A stretch of DNA of 64,000 bases from Streptomyces aurantiacus (GCF_027107535.1 NZ_CP114282.1:248001-312000), one strand, 5' to 3'. Counted from the stretch's first letter, positions 18,992 to 28,380 are shown. Made by a program: numbers and translations. Notes: generated by a model not told the origin, from the sequence alone.

Positions 18992-19572
18992 ATGCCCGTG
19001 GCATTTTTGACTGATGAGCAGGCCACCGCGTTCCTATCGTTCGCGGATGAGCCGACGAGACTTGAGCTGAAACGGTTCTTCTTCCTCGATGACGAGGACC
19101 GGAAGCTGATCGCGAAGTGGCGTGGTGATCACAGCCGTCTCGGTTTCGCGGTGCAGATCTGTACAGTCCGTATATCGGACTGCTCCTGGACGATCCCTTG
19201 GCGGTCCCGTGGTCGGTGGTGGAGCACCTGGCCGAGCAGTTGGAGATCGAGGATGTCTCCTGCGTCAAGGAGTACACCGAGCGGCTGAAGACGGCGTACG
19301 AGCGCGCGTGGGCGATACGCGGGACGACGCGGTATTTGGACGCTGTCGTCGCCCAACTCCGCGCTGCGGGCCACGACATCAAGGACGAAGACGTGGCCCG
19401 GCTGTCCTCTCTCAAGCACAAGAATTTGAATGTCCTGGGCCGCTACAGCTTCAGCGCCTGGAAGCCGGTCGACGGTTTGCGACCGCTGCGCGACCCGGAC
19501 GCCCGACCTCGACGGCGACGAAGGCGGCGACGAGTGAGGCCGGGGGCGGACAGGATCAGTCTGCTGCCCTGA
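18992..19572 (+). pseudogene. Tn3-family transposase, internally deleted
   Basis: The first frame begins MPVAFLTDEQATAFLSFADE and continues with RLELKRFFFLDDEDRKLIAK and GDHSRLGFAVQI, the N-terminal DUF4158 domain of Tn3 transposases. After a frame change near 19160, a second frame reads PWSVVEHLAEQLEIEDVSCV, then jumps to RYLDAVVAQLRAAGHDIKDE and NLNVLGRYSFS, which belong at the very C-terminus. Some 800 of the usual 1000 residues, including the catalytic core, are missing. A GGGG...TTAAGC stretch at 18866-18895 resembles a Tn3-type end but no partner was found. Confidence 0.85.
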
Positions 19573-19593
19573 CGCCCACTGGTCCCGGTTCCG

Positions 19594-20568
19594 TCACCTC
19601 CTGGCACCTCGGTCAAGGCCGTTACTGGCTGTACCGAACACCCCGGAGTGGGTCTGCGTGAGGAAGTCGCTGGGGAATCCGAGAGTGAAGTCGGCGGCGG
19701 CTTCCAGGCGCCGTACCTGTTCCTCCGACAGGGTTGTGTCGAGCGCGCCAAGGTTATCGGCCAGCTGTTCGGCAGTGCTGGCGCCCAGGATTGGATGCAC
19801 AGCCGCGGAATGTGACCGGGTCCAGGCAAGGGCGACCTGGGCGTGCGTGGCGCCGATCTCGTCGGCGACCTCACGCACGGCTGCGACCACGGTGTGTTGC
19901 TGAGGGGTGAGGTCGGAGGGCCGGCCGGTCAGGATGCCGTGCGCCAGGGGGCTCCACGCTGCGACGGTCATCTCGAACGACTCGGCCATAGGGAGCAGTT
20001 CGCGCTCGATGTCCCGCTTCAGCAGATTGTAGGGCACTTGCAGGCCGGCGAAGGGTGTCCAGCCTCGCCAGTGGGCCAGCGTATTGGCCTGGGCGACGAC
20101 CCACGCCGGGGCATCGGAGATCCCGACGTAGAGGATTTTGCCGGCGCGGACCGCGTCGTCCAGCGCCCGCATGGTCTCGTCGACGGGAGTGTGCCGGTCC
20201 CACAGGTGCACCCAGTAGATGTCGATGTAGTCGGTCCGCAGCCGCTCGAGGCTCTGTTCCAACGACAGGGTGAGGCTCTTGCGGTGATTGCCTGCGGCGT
20301 TGGGGTCGGTGATGTCGCGCGAGAGCGTGTACTTGGTCGCCAGGGCGAAGCGGTCGCGGCGGCCGTGCAGCAGCTCACCGAGGATGCTCTCGCTCTGCCC
20401 GTCGCGGTAGACGTTGGCGGTGTCGACCACGTTGCCGCCGGCGTCGTCATAAAGGTCGATGATGCGGCGGGACTCGGCGGGCGAGGCGGCGCCGTCCCCG
20501 AAGCTCATCGCGCCCAGGAACAGTTCGGAGACGCGAAGCCCGGTCCTGCCCAATAGTCGGTACTGCAT
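19594..20568 (-). CDS. Aldo/keto reductase
   Basis: A 324-residue aldo/keto reductase of the YghZ/general stress type. Seen in order: MQYRLLGRTGLRVSELFLGA, the catalytic-Asp/Tyr segment VVDTANVYRDGQSE (about residues 47-60), ALATKYTL with the catalytic Lys, DYIDIYWVHLWDRHTPVDET with the active-site His, and the NADPH-binding LGASTAEQLADNL. It reduces carbonyl groups using NADPH. It is followed in the same direction by nothing and preceded (upstream) 39 bases away by the FMN reductase gene, so the two form an operon facing the TetR gene. Confidence 0.93.
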   Translation of the reverse strand: MQYRLLGRTGLRVSELFLGAMSFGDGAASPAESRRIIDLYDDAGGNVVDTANVYRDGQSESILGELLHGRRDRFALATKYTLSRDITDPNAAGNHRKSLTLSLEQSLERLRTDYIDIYWVHLWDRHTPVDETMRALDDAVRAGKILYVGISDAPAWVVAQANTLAHWRGWTPFAGLQVPYNLLKRDIERELLPMAESFEMTVAAWSPLAHGILTGRPSDLTPQQHTVVAAVREVADEIGATHAQVALAWTRSHSAAVHPILGASTAEQLADNLGALDTTLSEEQVRRLEAAADFTLGFPSDFLTQTHSGVFGTASNGLDRGARR

Positions 20569-20607
20569 GACTCCCCCGGTCTTCGTGGATGGTCCGGATG
20601 CTTGTCG

Positions 20608-21219
20608 CTACGCGGGTGCTGCCTGCGTGGTGGCCGTACGCAGAGACTTGAGCGCCCCGGACCAGGCAATGACCTCGTCCAGCAGCTCGTTCAGCGTCGG
20701 TTCCTGGTGGGGGCCCGGGGTGATGACGCCGGGCTCGGCCGGGTCGGTGATCTCGAAGTCGGTGAAGGCGGAGAGGGCGACTTGGGTGCGCACGTTGGCG
20801 GCCTGAAGTTCGGTCATGGTCAGCCGCAGGTGCTCCACGGCGCGGGTGCCCCCGTGTACGCCGTGGCTGACGAACCCGGCCGCTTTGTTGTTCCACTCCG
20901 CGTACAGGAAGTCGATCGCGTTCTTCAGCGCGCCGGGGAAGGAGTGGTTGTACTCCGGGGTGACGAAGACGAACCCGTCGAACGAGCCGATGGTTCGTGC
21001 CCACCGGATGGTGTGCGGGTGGCGGTAGTCACCGAACAGGGCCGGGAGCGGCTCATCCAGGACGGGAAGCGCGTAGTCCGCCAGATCCACGGTCTCGAAG
21101 GCCGCCTCTCCCCGGGAAACGGCTGTGTGCCGGGCGGCGACTTGTGCGACCCATTTGGCCGTGACGGCCGTCCTGCGGGCCGACCGGGTGCTGCCGATGA
21201 TGATGGCGATCTTGAGCAT
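20608..21219 (-). CDS. NADPH-dependent FMN reductase family protein
   Basis: A 203-residue flavodoxin-like protein. MLKIAIIIGSTRSARRTAVT holds the FMN-phosphate loop; FVFVTPEYNHSFPGALKNAI is the diagnostic second motif (PEYN). GGAGAG precedes the ATG at 21219; longer upstream frames read a spurious hydrophobic lead. Such enzymes reduce FMN, quinones or azo compounds. It is first in a two-gene operon with the aldo/keto reductase and is divergent from a TetR regulator. Confidence 0.92.
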   Translation of the reverse strand: MLKIAIIIGSTRSARRTAVTAKWVAQVAARHTAVSRGEAAFETVDLADYALPVLDEPLPALFGDYRHPHTIRWARTIGSFDGFVFVTPEYNHSFPGALKNAIDFLYAEWNNKAAGFVSHGVHGGTRAVEHLRLTMTELQAANVRTQVALSAFTDFEITDPAEPGVITPGPHQEPTLNELLDEVIAWSGALKSLRTATTQAAPA

Positions 21220-21315
21220 GTCTCTCTCCTCGACTCGACGTGCACACGCAGCAGCGGACCGCGGTGCTGTGTGCCTCAGCAGGAGGTAAAGTACAACGCT
21301 CATAGCATTTAGTAA

Positions 21316-21325
21316 AACGATCGTT
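21316..21325. promoter_or_regulatory. Palindrome AACGATCGTT, probable TetR operator
   Basis: A perfect ten-base palindrome 26 bases before the TetR start and about 100 bases before the divergent FMN reductase start, in an A/T-rich intergenic stretch. Position suggests the regulator controls both directions. Confidence 0.5.
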
Positions 21326-21350
21326 GCAAAAAAAGCCTGGAGGGCCCAGC

Positions 21351-21995
21351 ATGACCAGTCAGAACACCGCAACCGGACGCCCTCGAGGCCGGTCAGCGGA
21401 CAAGCGCCAGGCAATCCTTGGAGGCGCACTGACCGTCTTCGCCCGGGACGGCTACACCCGCGCCAGCATCGACGACATCGCCACCGAGGCCGGGGTGTCC
21501 ACGCGCACCATCTACAACCACTTCACGGACAAGGCCGAGCTCTTTCAGGTCACCATCAAGGAGAGCGCCACCCTCGCAGCCGGAGCCCAGCTCGCCATCA
21601 TCGACCGGCACCTGCGCAAGATCATCGACCTGGAGGCCGACCTCCTAGACTTCGGCCGGGACTTCGCCACCCCGATGGCTGCCGCGCACTCGGCGCACTT
21701 CGCACTCGTACGCCAGATCAACGCCGACGCCGGACACATCCCGCAGGCCGCCATCGACGTCTGGCAGGAATCCGGCCCCCTGCGGGTCCGCCGCGAACTC
21801 GCCGCACACCTGCGCCAATGGTCGGACCAGGGGCTGCTCCGCACTGCCGACCCCGACCAGGCAGCCGTCCACCTCATGCTGCTGATCTCAGCCGCGGACC
21901 CCTCTCGCCCAGGCTCCGGCGCACCCACACAGGAGGACATCGACGACAGGATCGCCGCCGGCATCCATGTCTTCCTCAACGGCTACCGGCGCTGA
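21351..21995 (+). CDS. TetR-family transcriptional regulator
   Basis: A 214-residue TetR protein. RQAILGGALTVFARDGYTRA, SIDDIATEAGVSTRTIYNHF and TDKAELFQ form the N-terminal helix-turn-helix (residues about 18-65); the rest is the all-helical ligand domain with a conserved TetR C-terminal pattern (AAIDVWQESGPLRVRRELAA). TGGAGGG lies just before the ATG at 21351. It probably represses the divergent FMN reductase-aldo/keto reductase operon in response to an oxidant or xenobiotic. Confidence 0.93.
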   Translation: MTSQNTATGRPRGRSADKRQAILGGALTVFARDGYTRASIDDIATEAGVSTRTIYNHFTDKAELFQVTIKESATLAAGAQLAIIDRHLRKIIDLEADLLDFGRDFATPMAAAHSAHFALVRQINADAGHIPQAAIDVWQESGPLRVRRELAAHLRQWSDQGLLRTADPDQAAVHLMLLISAADPSRPGSGAPTQEDIDDRIAAGIHVFLNGYRR

Positions 21996-22369
21996 CCCCT
22001 CGGACCCGCTCTCCGCCAGCTCCGAGGCAGCTCCGCGCGTCGGGTCACCCCTCTTGGAGGGATACTGACAAGCGGGCGGAAGCAGGGCCTACGACTCCTG
22101 AGCCAAGCCGCAGCCCCGACTGCGATGACCCGACGCTCTTACAAATGAACATCTGTGAGAGTTCTGAGAACGGCCCGCGAGTGATCACGTTTCCGCAGGT
22201 CGGCGTTCCCAAAGGTCCCCTCGAAAACGGCGTGTTGTGCGAGGCATTTCTGAGAGACTGCGGCCACGGATCTCACGCCCGATCAGGCCGCATTGGCGGT
22301 AGAACGTCACGACTGCCCGAACTGTGACGCGCTCGTCGGCAGTGCCGCACCCGTGGCGGGAAGACCGCC
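21996..22369. other. Intergenic region, nothing recognised
   Basis: About 370 bases after the TetR gene with no coding signature, clear terminator or repeat. Confidence 0.4.
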
Positions 22370-23242
22370 GTGAAGTACCACACCCCGCGCTTCGTCCTCG
22401 TCCCCGCGCTCCGCGAGGAACTGGAGGTCGCCGACCGCGCCCCCGACCGCGCCTGGAAGCAGGTCCCCGGCCTCGCGGTGGTCCCCCAACCGCGTGCCGA
22501 GCCGCCGATCAGAATCGGGTACGCGAGAACATCGACCGCCAGGCAGGAACTGGCGAGCCAGCTCGAAAAGCCCTCAACCGGGCGGAGTGCCACAGGGTCT
22601 TCAAGGAGCAGATCAGCACCCGGGTCAAGGTCCGGCCCAAACTGGAGAAGGCGCTCGCGCTGGCCCATCAGTTCAAGGAGGCGGCCCCCGAGACACCAGT
22701 CATCCTGACCGTGCACGAGCTGAAGCGCCTGGCCAGGAACGCGGCCGAGCTGATGACGCTGTCCGCCGAGCTCCAGGCCGGCGACATCCAGCTCGGGGAT
22801 CCTCACCGGCCCACTCACCGGCATCTAAGACCTGTCCGGCGTGGGCGCCATGCTCTTCGCGGTCCTGGCCGTCGCCGCCCAGCTCGACCGCAACTACATC
22901 CGGGAGAAGACCCTCGAAGGCCAGGTCGCCGCCGCGTTCAAGGGCAACCACGGCGGATGTCCGAAGGTCATCGACGACGACATGCTCACCTTCGCCCTAG
23001 CACTGAAGGACAAAGGCGTCCCCGTCCCCGACATTGCGAAGAAGCTCACCATCAAGGTCGGGAAGAACGCGGACAAGGACCCCTCGGTCGCCTCGCTGTA
23101 CCGGGCGCTCGCGGAAGCCGAGTCCGCCTCGAACTGCCCGTCCGGGAAGGGCAGTTGCTGGGCTCCTACGCGTCAGTGGCGGCATAGAGTCTGGTGCGCC
23201 ATCCGACCGCCATGCCTGCGGCACCAGCGCCTAGAACGCTGA
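22370..23242 (+). pseudogene. Serine recombinase (resolvase) pseudogene
   Basis: Three plus frames must be joined. The first gives PIRIGYARTSTARQELASQLE with the catalytic-Ser segment; the second, from about 22565, gives ALNRAECHRVFKEQISTRVK and VILTVHELKRLARNAAELMT; the third, from about 22830, gives GAMLFAVLAVAAQLDRNYIR, GGCPKVIDDDMLTFALALKD and a C-terminal helix-turn-helix (SVASLYRALAEAE). This is a Tn3-type resolvase with at least two frame changes and a stop at about 22828. It may be a relic of the same transposon as the deleted transposase at 19 kb. Confidence 0.82.
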
Positions 23243-23593
23243 CGGGTTGTTCCGGCTCGTCAGGGTCTGCCTCGGACTGGTCTTAACCGAGCCGACAGCA
23301 ACTATCAGGGTGTCTGCCACCTCGCCAGCAGCCCCGACGGGTGGATCGAGATCCAGTCCACCCCGGTTCCCGGACACAACGGTGAAGATGACCTCTACGC
23401 TCCGGAACAGCCTGCGGCCCAGGAGCTGTTGCCACCACTTCTATTCCGGATCCAGCCCTGCAGGCCTGCCTGGGTTCTATTGAAGGGCTCATCTACCTCC
23501 ACCTCGAGGCAACGTGAACAGCTACTGATCCACAGGTTCTGACAATTGTCCCCGGCAGGGGCCTGCCCTTACTGAGAAGGGCCTCTGCGGTTT

Positions 23594-24236
23594 CAGTCCC
23601 TGCCCTTCGGTCTCTTACAAACATGCAGGTCAAAGCTGCAAGCGCTGTCACCAAGGGACTGAAGGGACTGTAGTTGGAAGTTATGAACGAGTCATGTGTG
23701 CGTGTACGCGCGGGCGTGTGTACTGAGGCACATATACGTAGGTGGCTCATAATTGGAGTTCTCAGTCCCTACAGTCCCTGCCAGTGCCGCATTCCGTTCC
23801 TGAGCTGCGGAAATGTCCAGGGACTCAACGCAGGGAATCAGGTCTACGCCACCCAGTTCAGGCCCTGTCCGGAGCGAGGCCGCCGCGAGAGCCGTCCGGC
23901 GGTGGAGGCTCCGCCCCCCGCTGGGACTGGTTCGTTCATCAGTCCCTGAGCCAGGAATGCCTCTCCAGGGCTACTGATAGATGAATTACGGTCCCTCCAG
24001 ACACTCTCATTAAGAACATTACGGTCATTTCTTGCGCGTCCTGCTCTCTCTTCAGAGACTCAAGGGACCGTAGGGACCCGAAAACAGATACGGCGCCACG
24101 CGGGGGAGCTGCAACCTGTCCCCGCTCGGGGGTCCTACACTCTCTTCCGAAAGCCAGTCCCTACAGTCCCTTTGGTCCCTCACTCCAGAACGCGGCCCGT
24201 ACCCGGCCGGGTCTGGCAGAGGGACTGAGGGACAAG
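23594..24236. repeat. Iteron array, probable replication origin
   Basis: The motif AAGGGACTG or its complement CAGTCCCTA/G/T recurs, often as tandem 9-mers: 23653-23670 (two), 23763-23780 (two), 24062-24079 (two, as AAGGGACCG), 24155-24181 (three) and 24219-24236 (two), with single copies at 23594, 23819 and 23940. Copies point both ways. A hairpin GCCCTT-N6-AAGGGC lies at 23565-23582, and two A/T-rich patches (about 23675-23760 and 23970-24030) could melt. The primase gene starts 23 bases after the last repeat. This is the usual anatomy of an iteron origin; no gene overlaps it. Confidence 0.75.
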
Positions 24237-24258
24237 ACCCTCGCCGAAGGACAGACCC

Positions 24259-25341
24259 GTGCCCGGCCCCGACGTGACGAGAGTGCCTGCTGCTGCTGCG
24301 CGGACCGCCACATCCCAGGCGGTGGCCCGCTGGTGTGCTGAACAGGGCTGGCCAGTCCACCCCCTCGCGACCGGCCGCAAAACGCCGGCCGCCAACTGCC
24401 CCGCCTGCAAGGACAAACACCACTCTCCCGCAGGATGCGCCTGTATCCCGGCCGGCCGCCCCTGCCACGGATTCCACGCCGCGACGACCGACACGACGCG
24501 TATCGACGCCTGGTGGTCCGATCACCCGTCCTGGGGCGTCGGTGTGGCCTGCGGCGGAGCCGACCTGATCGTCATCGATATCGACGCCCACTCCGCGGCG
24601 GTCCCTGACCGCAGCCGGCTCCTGCCCGGCATCGCCATCCACGACTCGGTGAACCTGCACGGCCTGGCCTCAGGCTTCGACACCCTGGCCCTTCTGGCAG
24701 CACTGCGCGGACAGCCCACCCCAGCCAAGGACGACAGCACCCTGCGCGTGCGCACCCCCTCCGGCGGCCTGCACGTCTGGTACCGAAACCCCCACCCGGC
24801 CACCCGGTTCCGCTGCTCCACCGGGTCCAGCACAAAGACCGCGCTCGCCTGGCAGGTCGACGTGCGGGCCGACGGCGGCTACATCGTCGCCCCCACCACC
24901 CGTACCACGCACGGCACTTACCTGCGGGAGGGGCCGTCCCACCTGCCCGCACCGCTGCCAGAGTGGCTGGGCGAGGAACTCGTGCGGACCGGACACACGA
25001 TCCAGAGGCCGCCAGCCTCCTCCCGGCCCGAGATCCCCCGCAGCCGTCGTCCCAGGACCCCGGTGCGTGCGCACCGCGTCCTGGACCCGTTGCTGCTGGA
25101 GGTTGCCGAGTGCGTGACCACGCCCGAGGGAGCGGCCTTCACGGAGAAGCTCAACAAGGCCGCCTACACGGCCGGGGGACTGGCGGCCGCAGGCCACCTC
25201 GACGAAGGCGCCGCACGCGCCCTGTTGCGCGAGGCCGCTGAGACCGCGCGGCCCTGGCAGAGTGCCCGCAACGAACGCATCATTGACGACGCCCTCGCCG
25301 CCGGGTCCGCCCGCCCGCTCCACCTCGAAGGACGTTCATGA
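24259..25341 (+). CDS. Bifunctional primase-polymerase (prim-pol) replication protein
   Basis: A 360-residue protein from a GTG start. Residues 20-175 form an archaeo-eukaryotic primase/polymerase domain: a Cys-rich insertion (CPAC at 47-50, then CACIP and CHGFH), the metal-binding DLIVIDIDAH (D107, D109) and TPSGGLHVWY (166-175) with the conserved His. The C-terminal third is helical. It overlaps the helicase gene by four bases. In plasmids such pairs initiate replication, the prim-pol making primers at an iteron origin; the array just upstream fits. A decayed homologue is at 29.7 kb. Confidence 0.88.
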   Translation: MPGPDVTRVPAAAARTATSQAVARWCAEQGWPVHPLATGRKTPAANCPACKDKHHSPAGCACIPAGRPCHGFHAATTDTTRIDAWWSDHPSWGVGVACGGADLIVIDIDAHSAAVPDRSRLLPGIAIHDSVNLHGLASGFDTLALLAALRGQPTPAKDDSTLRVRTPSGGLHVWYRNPHPATRFRCSTGSSTKTALAWQVDVRADGGYIVAPTTRTTHGTYLREGPSHLPAPLPEWLGEELVRTGHTIQRPPASSRPEIPRSRRPRTPVRAHRVLDPLLLEVAECVTTPEGAAFTEKLNKAAYTAGGLAAAGHLDEGAARALLREAAETARPWQSARNERIIDDALAAGSARPLHLEGRS

Positions 25342-26870
25342 GCAGCGCCGAGACGCCGCGCTTCGACGCCACCGCCGCTGCCCAGCAGATGCTCGACCTT
25401 GAACAGACAGGGCAGCAACCGCCCGCGCTGCCCGCCCAGGCCCACACTTCTCCGCTCGCCACGCCGTCCTGGGCGCTGACGGCTCCGCTGCCCGGAACAC
25501 TCACCGACCGCGGCAACGCCAAGTTGTTCGTCAAGCTCTACCGTGATCAGTTCCGCCATGTCGAAGGCCTCGGATGGTTTTCCTGGGACGGCTACCGCTG
25601 GAAGCGCACCGGTGGTGAGAAGGCCGCACTGTGGGCCGCGGGCGAGATGGCCGAGGACATGCCCGACACCGACCCCCGTGGCCTGTTCAACGACCGCGAG
25701 CTCCACCACCACAAGAAGCGCACCCTGTCGACCACCGGTATGAGGGCCCTCCTCACCCAGGCCAAAGCCTCCCCGGACCTGTCCGTGGATCCCGACACCC
25801 TCGACGGCGACCCCTACGCCCTGTGCACCCCCGCCGGCGTCGTAGACCTGAACACCGGCCTGCTGCGAAAGCCTGACCCCACCCGCGACTTCCACTCCCG
25901 CGCCACCAGCGTCGCCCCCCAGCAGACGTCCACCCCGCGCTGGCACCGCTTCCTGTACGACACCTTCGGCGACGACGCCGAAGGCCAGGAAATGATCGAC
26001 TTTCTACACCTGCTGCTCGGTTACTCCATCACCGGCGACGTCGGCGCCCAGGTCCTGCCCTTCCTCCACGGACACGGCAAGAACGGCAAGAGCGTCCTGC
26101 TGGACGTCATGATCCAGATTCTGGGGGACTACGCGGACGCCGCGCCGCCCGGATTTCTCATGGACCGCGGCGCGTTCTCCGAGCACTCGACCGAACTGAC
26201 CGAGCTCCACGGCCGCCGGCTGATCGTCTGCAGCGAGCTCAAGCCCAACGACAAGTTCGACGAGGCCCGCGTCCGCCTGCTGACCGGCGGAGACAAGATC
26301 AAAGCGCGCAGGATGCGGCAGGACTACTTTTCCTTCAGCCCCACCCACCACCTGTGGCTGCTCGGCAACCACCGTCCTGAGGTCTCCACCGGTGGATTCG
26401 CGTTCTGGCGCCGCATCCGCCTGCTGCCCTTCGAGCGGACAGTCCCAGACCACCGCAAAATCGACAACCTGGCGCTCGAGCTCGTCCGCGACGAAGGCCC
26501 CGGCATCCTGCAGTGGCTCATCGAGGGCGCCCGCCGCTACCTCACTACCCGAGACAACCTCGAAGGCCCCGACCGCGTCCGTATCGCGACAAGTGCCTAC
26601 GCGAACACCGAGGACCACATCGGCCGCTTCCTCACCGAGTGCTGCACCCGCGACATCGAGATTCAGCCCGACCTGCGTGTCGAACAGGGCCTGCTGTACA
26701 CCGCCTACGCGTCCTGGTGCAGTACCGGCGAGGGCATCCGCCCCGCCGGTACCCGTGCCTTCGCCACCCGTGTCAGGCAGGAAGTTGGCCTCGCCTCACC
26801 CGCCGACATGATCAAATCCAACGGCCGCAAGTATTACCCCGGCCTCGCCCTGCTGGACGGCCCGTCATGA
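25338..26870 (+). CDS. Phage/plasmid primase P4-type helicase (D5/superfamily 3)
   Basis: A 510-residue protein coupled to the prim-pol gene. Residues 55-200 match the D5 N-terminal domain of phage/plasmid primases (VDLNTGLLRKPDPTRDF). Residues 220-400 form a superfamily 3 helicase: Walker A GHGKNGKS (245-252), RRLIVCSELKP as Walker B region, and HHLWLLGNHRPEV with the sensor Asn. The C-terminus carries a winged-helix-like poxvirus D5/primase C domain (ASWCSTGEGIRPAGTRAFAT). It should unwind the origin and travel with the prim-pol. Confidence 0.9.
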   Translation: MSSAETPRFDATAAAQQMLDLEQTGQQPPALPAQAHTSPLATPSWALTAPLPGTLTDRGNAKLFVKLYRDQFRHVEGLGWFSWDGYRWKRTGGEKAALWAAGEMAEDMPDTDPRGLFNDRELHHHKKRTLSTTGMRALLTQAKASPDLSVDPDTLDGDPYALCTPAGVVDLNTGLLRKPDPTRDFHSRATSVAPQQTSTPRWHRFLYDTFGDDAEGQEMIDFLHLLLGYSITGDVGAQVLPFLHGHGKNGKSVLLDVMIQILGDYADAAPPGFLMDRGAFSEHSTELTELHGRRLIVCSELKPNDKFDEARVRLLTGGDKIKARRMRQDYFSFSPTHHLWLLGNHRPEVSTGGFAFWRRIRLLPFERTVPDHRKIDNLALELVRDEGPGILQWLIEGARRYLTTRDNLEGPDRVRIATSAYANTEDHIGRFLTECCTRDIEIQPDLRVEQGLLYTAYASWCSTGEGIRPAGTRAFATRVRQEVGLASPADMIKSNGRKYYPGLALLDGPS

Positions 26871-27067
26871 ACCAACTCACGCACCCTTGCGCCAAGCTGC
26901 CCCACACCAGGCCCGGCCTTCAGCAGGCCCAGCAGTGCCTACCCACCGGCATCCGCCCGACTTACCATGGACCCGCAGGGCCATGTCCGGCACCGGGCGG
27001 CTCACCACACCACGAGGCGGGCCGCGCTCGGGTCCCGCAGACGAAGAAGGAGGGGCTACAGCCATGA
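26867..27067 (+). CDS. Small ORF coupled to helicase gene
   Basis: A 66-residue reading frame whose ATG overlaps the helicase stop and whose TGA overlaps the next ATG, an arrangement that favours real translation. The product (MNQLTHPCAKLPHTRPGLQQ onward) is basic and rich in Pro, Gln and His, with no recognisable fold. It could alternatively be only a translational bridge. Confidence 0.4.
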   Translation: MNQLTHPCAKLPHTRPGLQQAQQCLPTGIRPTYHGPAGPCPAPGGSPHHEAGRARVPQTKKEGLQP

Positions 27068-27447
27068 GCTCGCTACTGACCGAGGGCGATCTCACCCACG
27101 AAGAACACGTCGTGTGGCTGGAAGACCCCGACAACCTCGACTACGTCCGCCAGGCCCTCGACAAGACCCGCCGCCGCAACACCAAACCCCCCTACGCGCG
27201 CGACGGCCGCATGGTCGGCTACGCCCTCCTCGACGACCAGGCCGAACCCGACCCCGATAGCGGCTTGTACAAACGCCGGGTCTTCTTCCTCCTCCCGCAC
27301 GACCGCGACAGCCTCCCCGGCGGCCTGTACCGCGAAGGTGCCCCCGGCGAAGCCGTGGACCCGCGCACCATCGAGGTGAAGAAGGTCGGCGAGAAGACAC
27401 CCCGCTCTCAGAGCGGGCCGACCGCCATAACCGGAACCCGCTCCTGA
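27064..27447 (+). CDS. Conserved-type plasmid protein of unknown function
   Basis: A 127-residue charged protein preceded by AGGAGGGG. It begins MSSLLTEGDLTHEEHVVWLE and has a middle segment with many Arg/Lys and aromatic residues (GLYKRRVFFLLPHDRD). It is the last gene of the replication operon (prim-pol, helicase, small ORF, this gene). No known motif; a role in replication control is only suggested by position. Confidence 0.55.
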   Translation: MSSLLTEGDLTHEEHVVWLEDPDNLDYVRQALDKTRRRNTKPPYARDGRMVGYALLDDQAEPDPDSGLYKRRVFFLLPHDRDSLPGGLYREGAPGEAVDPRTIEVKKVGEKTPRSQSGPTAITGTRS

Positions 27448-28380
27448 CGGCCTGCGGAAGGTGCCCGCCATCGATCGGCTCCACTCCGACCGCATGGTCG
27501 GCTACGGACGAGCCTGGGCGTCGAGGGTCTGCCGCTGCTCCGCGGGCGGTACCCGGCGACCAGCAGCCTGAGCCGGGAGACGCCGTTGCCCGTCTTCCGC
27601 ATCATTTGGGCAAAGCCGGAGCTGAGCCCTCGGGGGGACCTTCGTACGGGTGATGCCGCGTTCCGCCACGAGCGGGTCATGGGTGACCAGTTTTGCGCCC
27701 GGCCTATTCCTGACGCCCCAGAAGGTGCACCAGGACGGGTGTAGGCGCCCGTCGGGAGGGCCTGTGGAGTGAAGGCGAGAGCGTCGTTGGACATCCGGAC
27801 GTACGGAGGCTGGCTGCCCCATGTCGATCTTCGTGATGTCCCGTCTGTCGCCCGTCGAGGCCCCGAGCTGGCAAACGCTTGGTCGCGTTGCAGCATCCGT
27901 GGAGCATGGCGATCCCCAACCACATCCCAGGGGCTGACAGGTGCGGGCCATACCTCGAAGCGTGTGACGCCGCTCGCCTGCAGTTGCTTGCCGTACAGCG
28001 ATGCAAGCGACCGAAGCGACCAGCGGCCGAACATGGTTCTGGCAGGTCCCCAGCTCACAAGCGAACCCCCGGCGTCAGTCGCTTTGGTCGCTTGTGTCCC
28101 TGTACGGCAGTTGGCGGCAGCTGAAGTCCAGCGGCCAGCACCAAGTCGGGGCCGACCAGGGCTTGTTCTCATCACACGGATGCAGGCCATTTCCGTCCCG
28201 GAGGCGGCGAGTGACTGGCTTTGCGCGTTGTGACGGTCAGAGCCAGAGACCGTGTTTGGCGTTCTGCGGAGGTGGGTTTTGGTGCTCAGGCCGCCGCGCC
28301 GCGAGACGGTGCCCATGAGTGTTGTTCCCGGCTCGGCGGCTGTGGGGTAGGGGTGCCTGCGGTCTGGGCATGGACCGGGG
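27448..28380. other. Gene-free region after the replication operon
   Basis: About 930 bases. The plus strand from about 27510 to 27740 keeps coding-like sequence (LRGRYPATSSLSRETPLPVF) without a start and ends at a stop near 27743, probably the end of a deleted gene. The rest is taken up by the inverted array at 27989-28109. Long minus-strand frames here look like shadows. Confidence 0.4.
27989..28109. repeat. Inverted iteron-like array (AAGCGACC family)
   Basis: Tandem 9-mers AAGCGACCG-AAGCGACCA (28005-28022) are mirrored by CAGTCGCTT-TGGTCGCTT (28076-28093); 16 of 17 positions of the inner arms pair. Outside them TGCCGTACAG (27989-27998) pairs with CTGTACGGCA (28100-28109). A further single AAGCGAACC is at 28059. 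The 9-base period equals that of the origin array at 23.6-24.2 kb, but the sequence differs. Confidence 0.65.
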
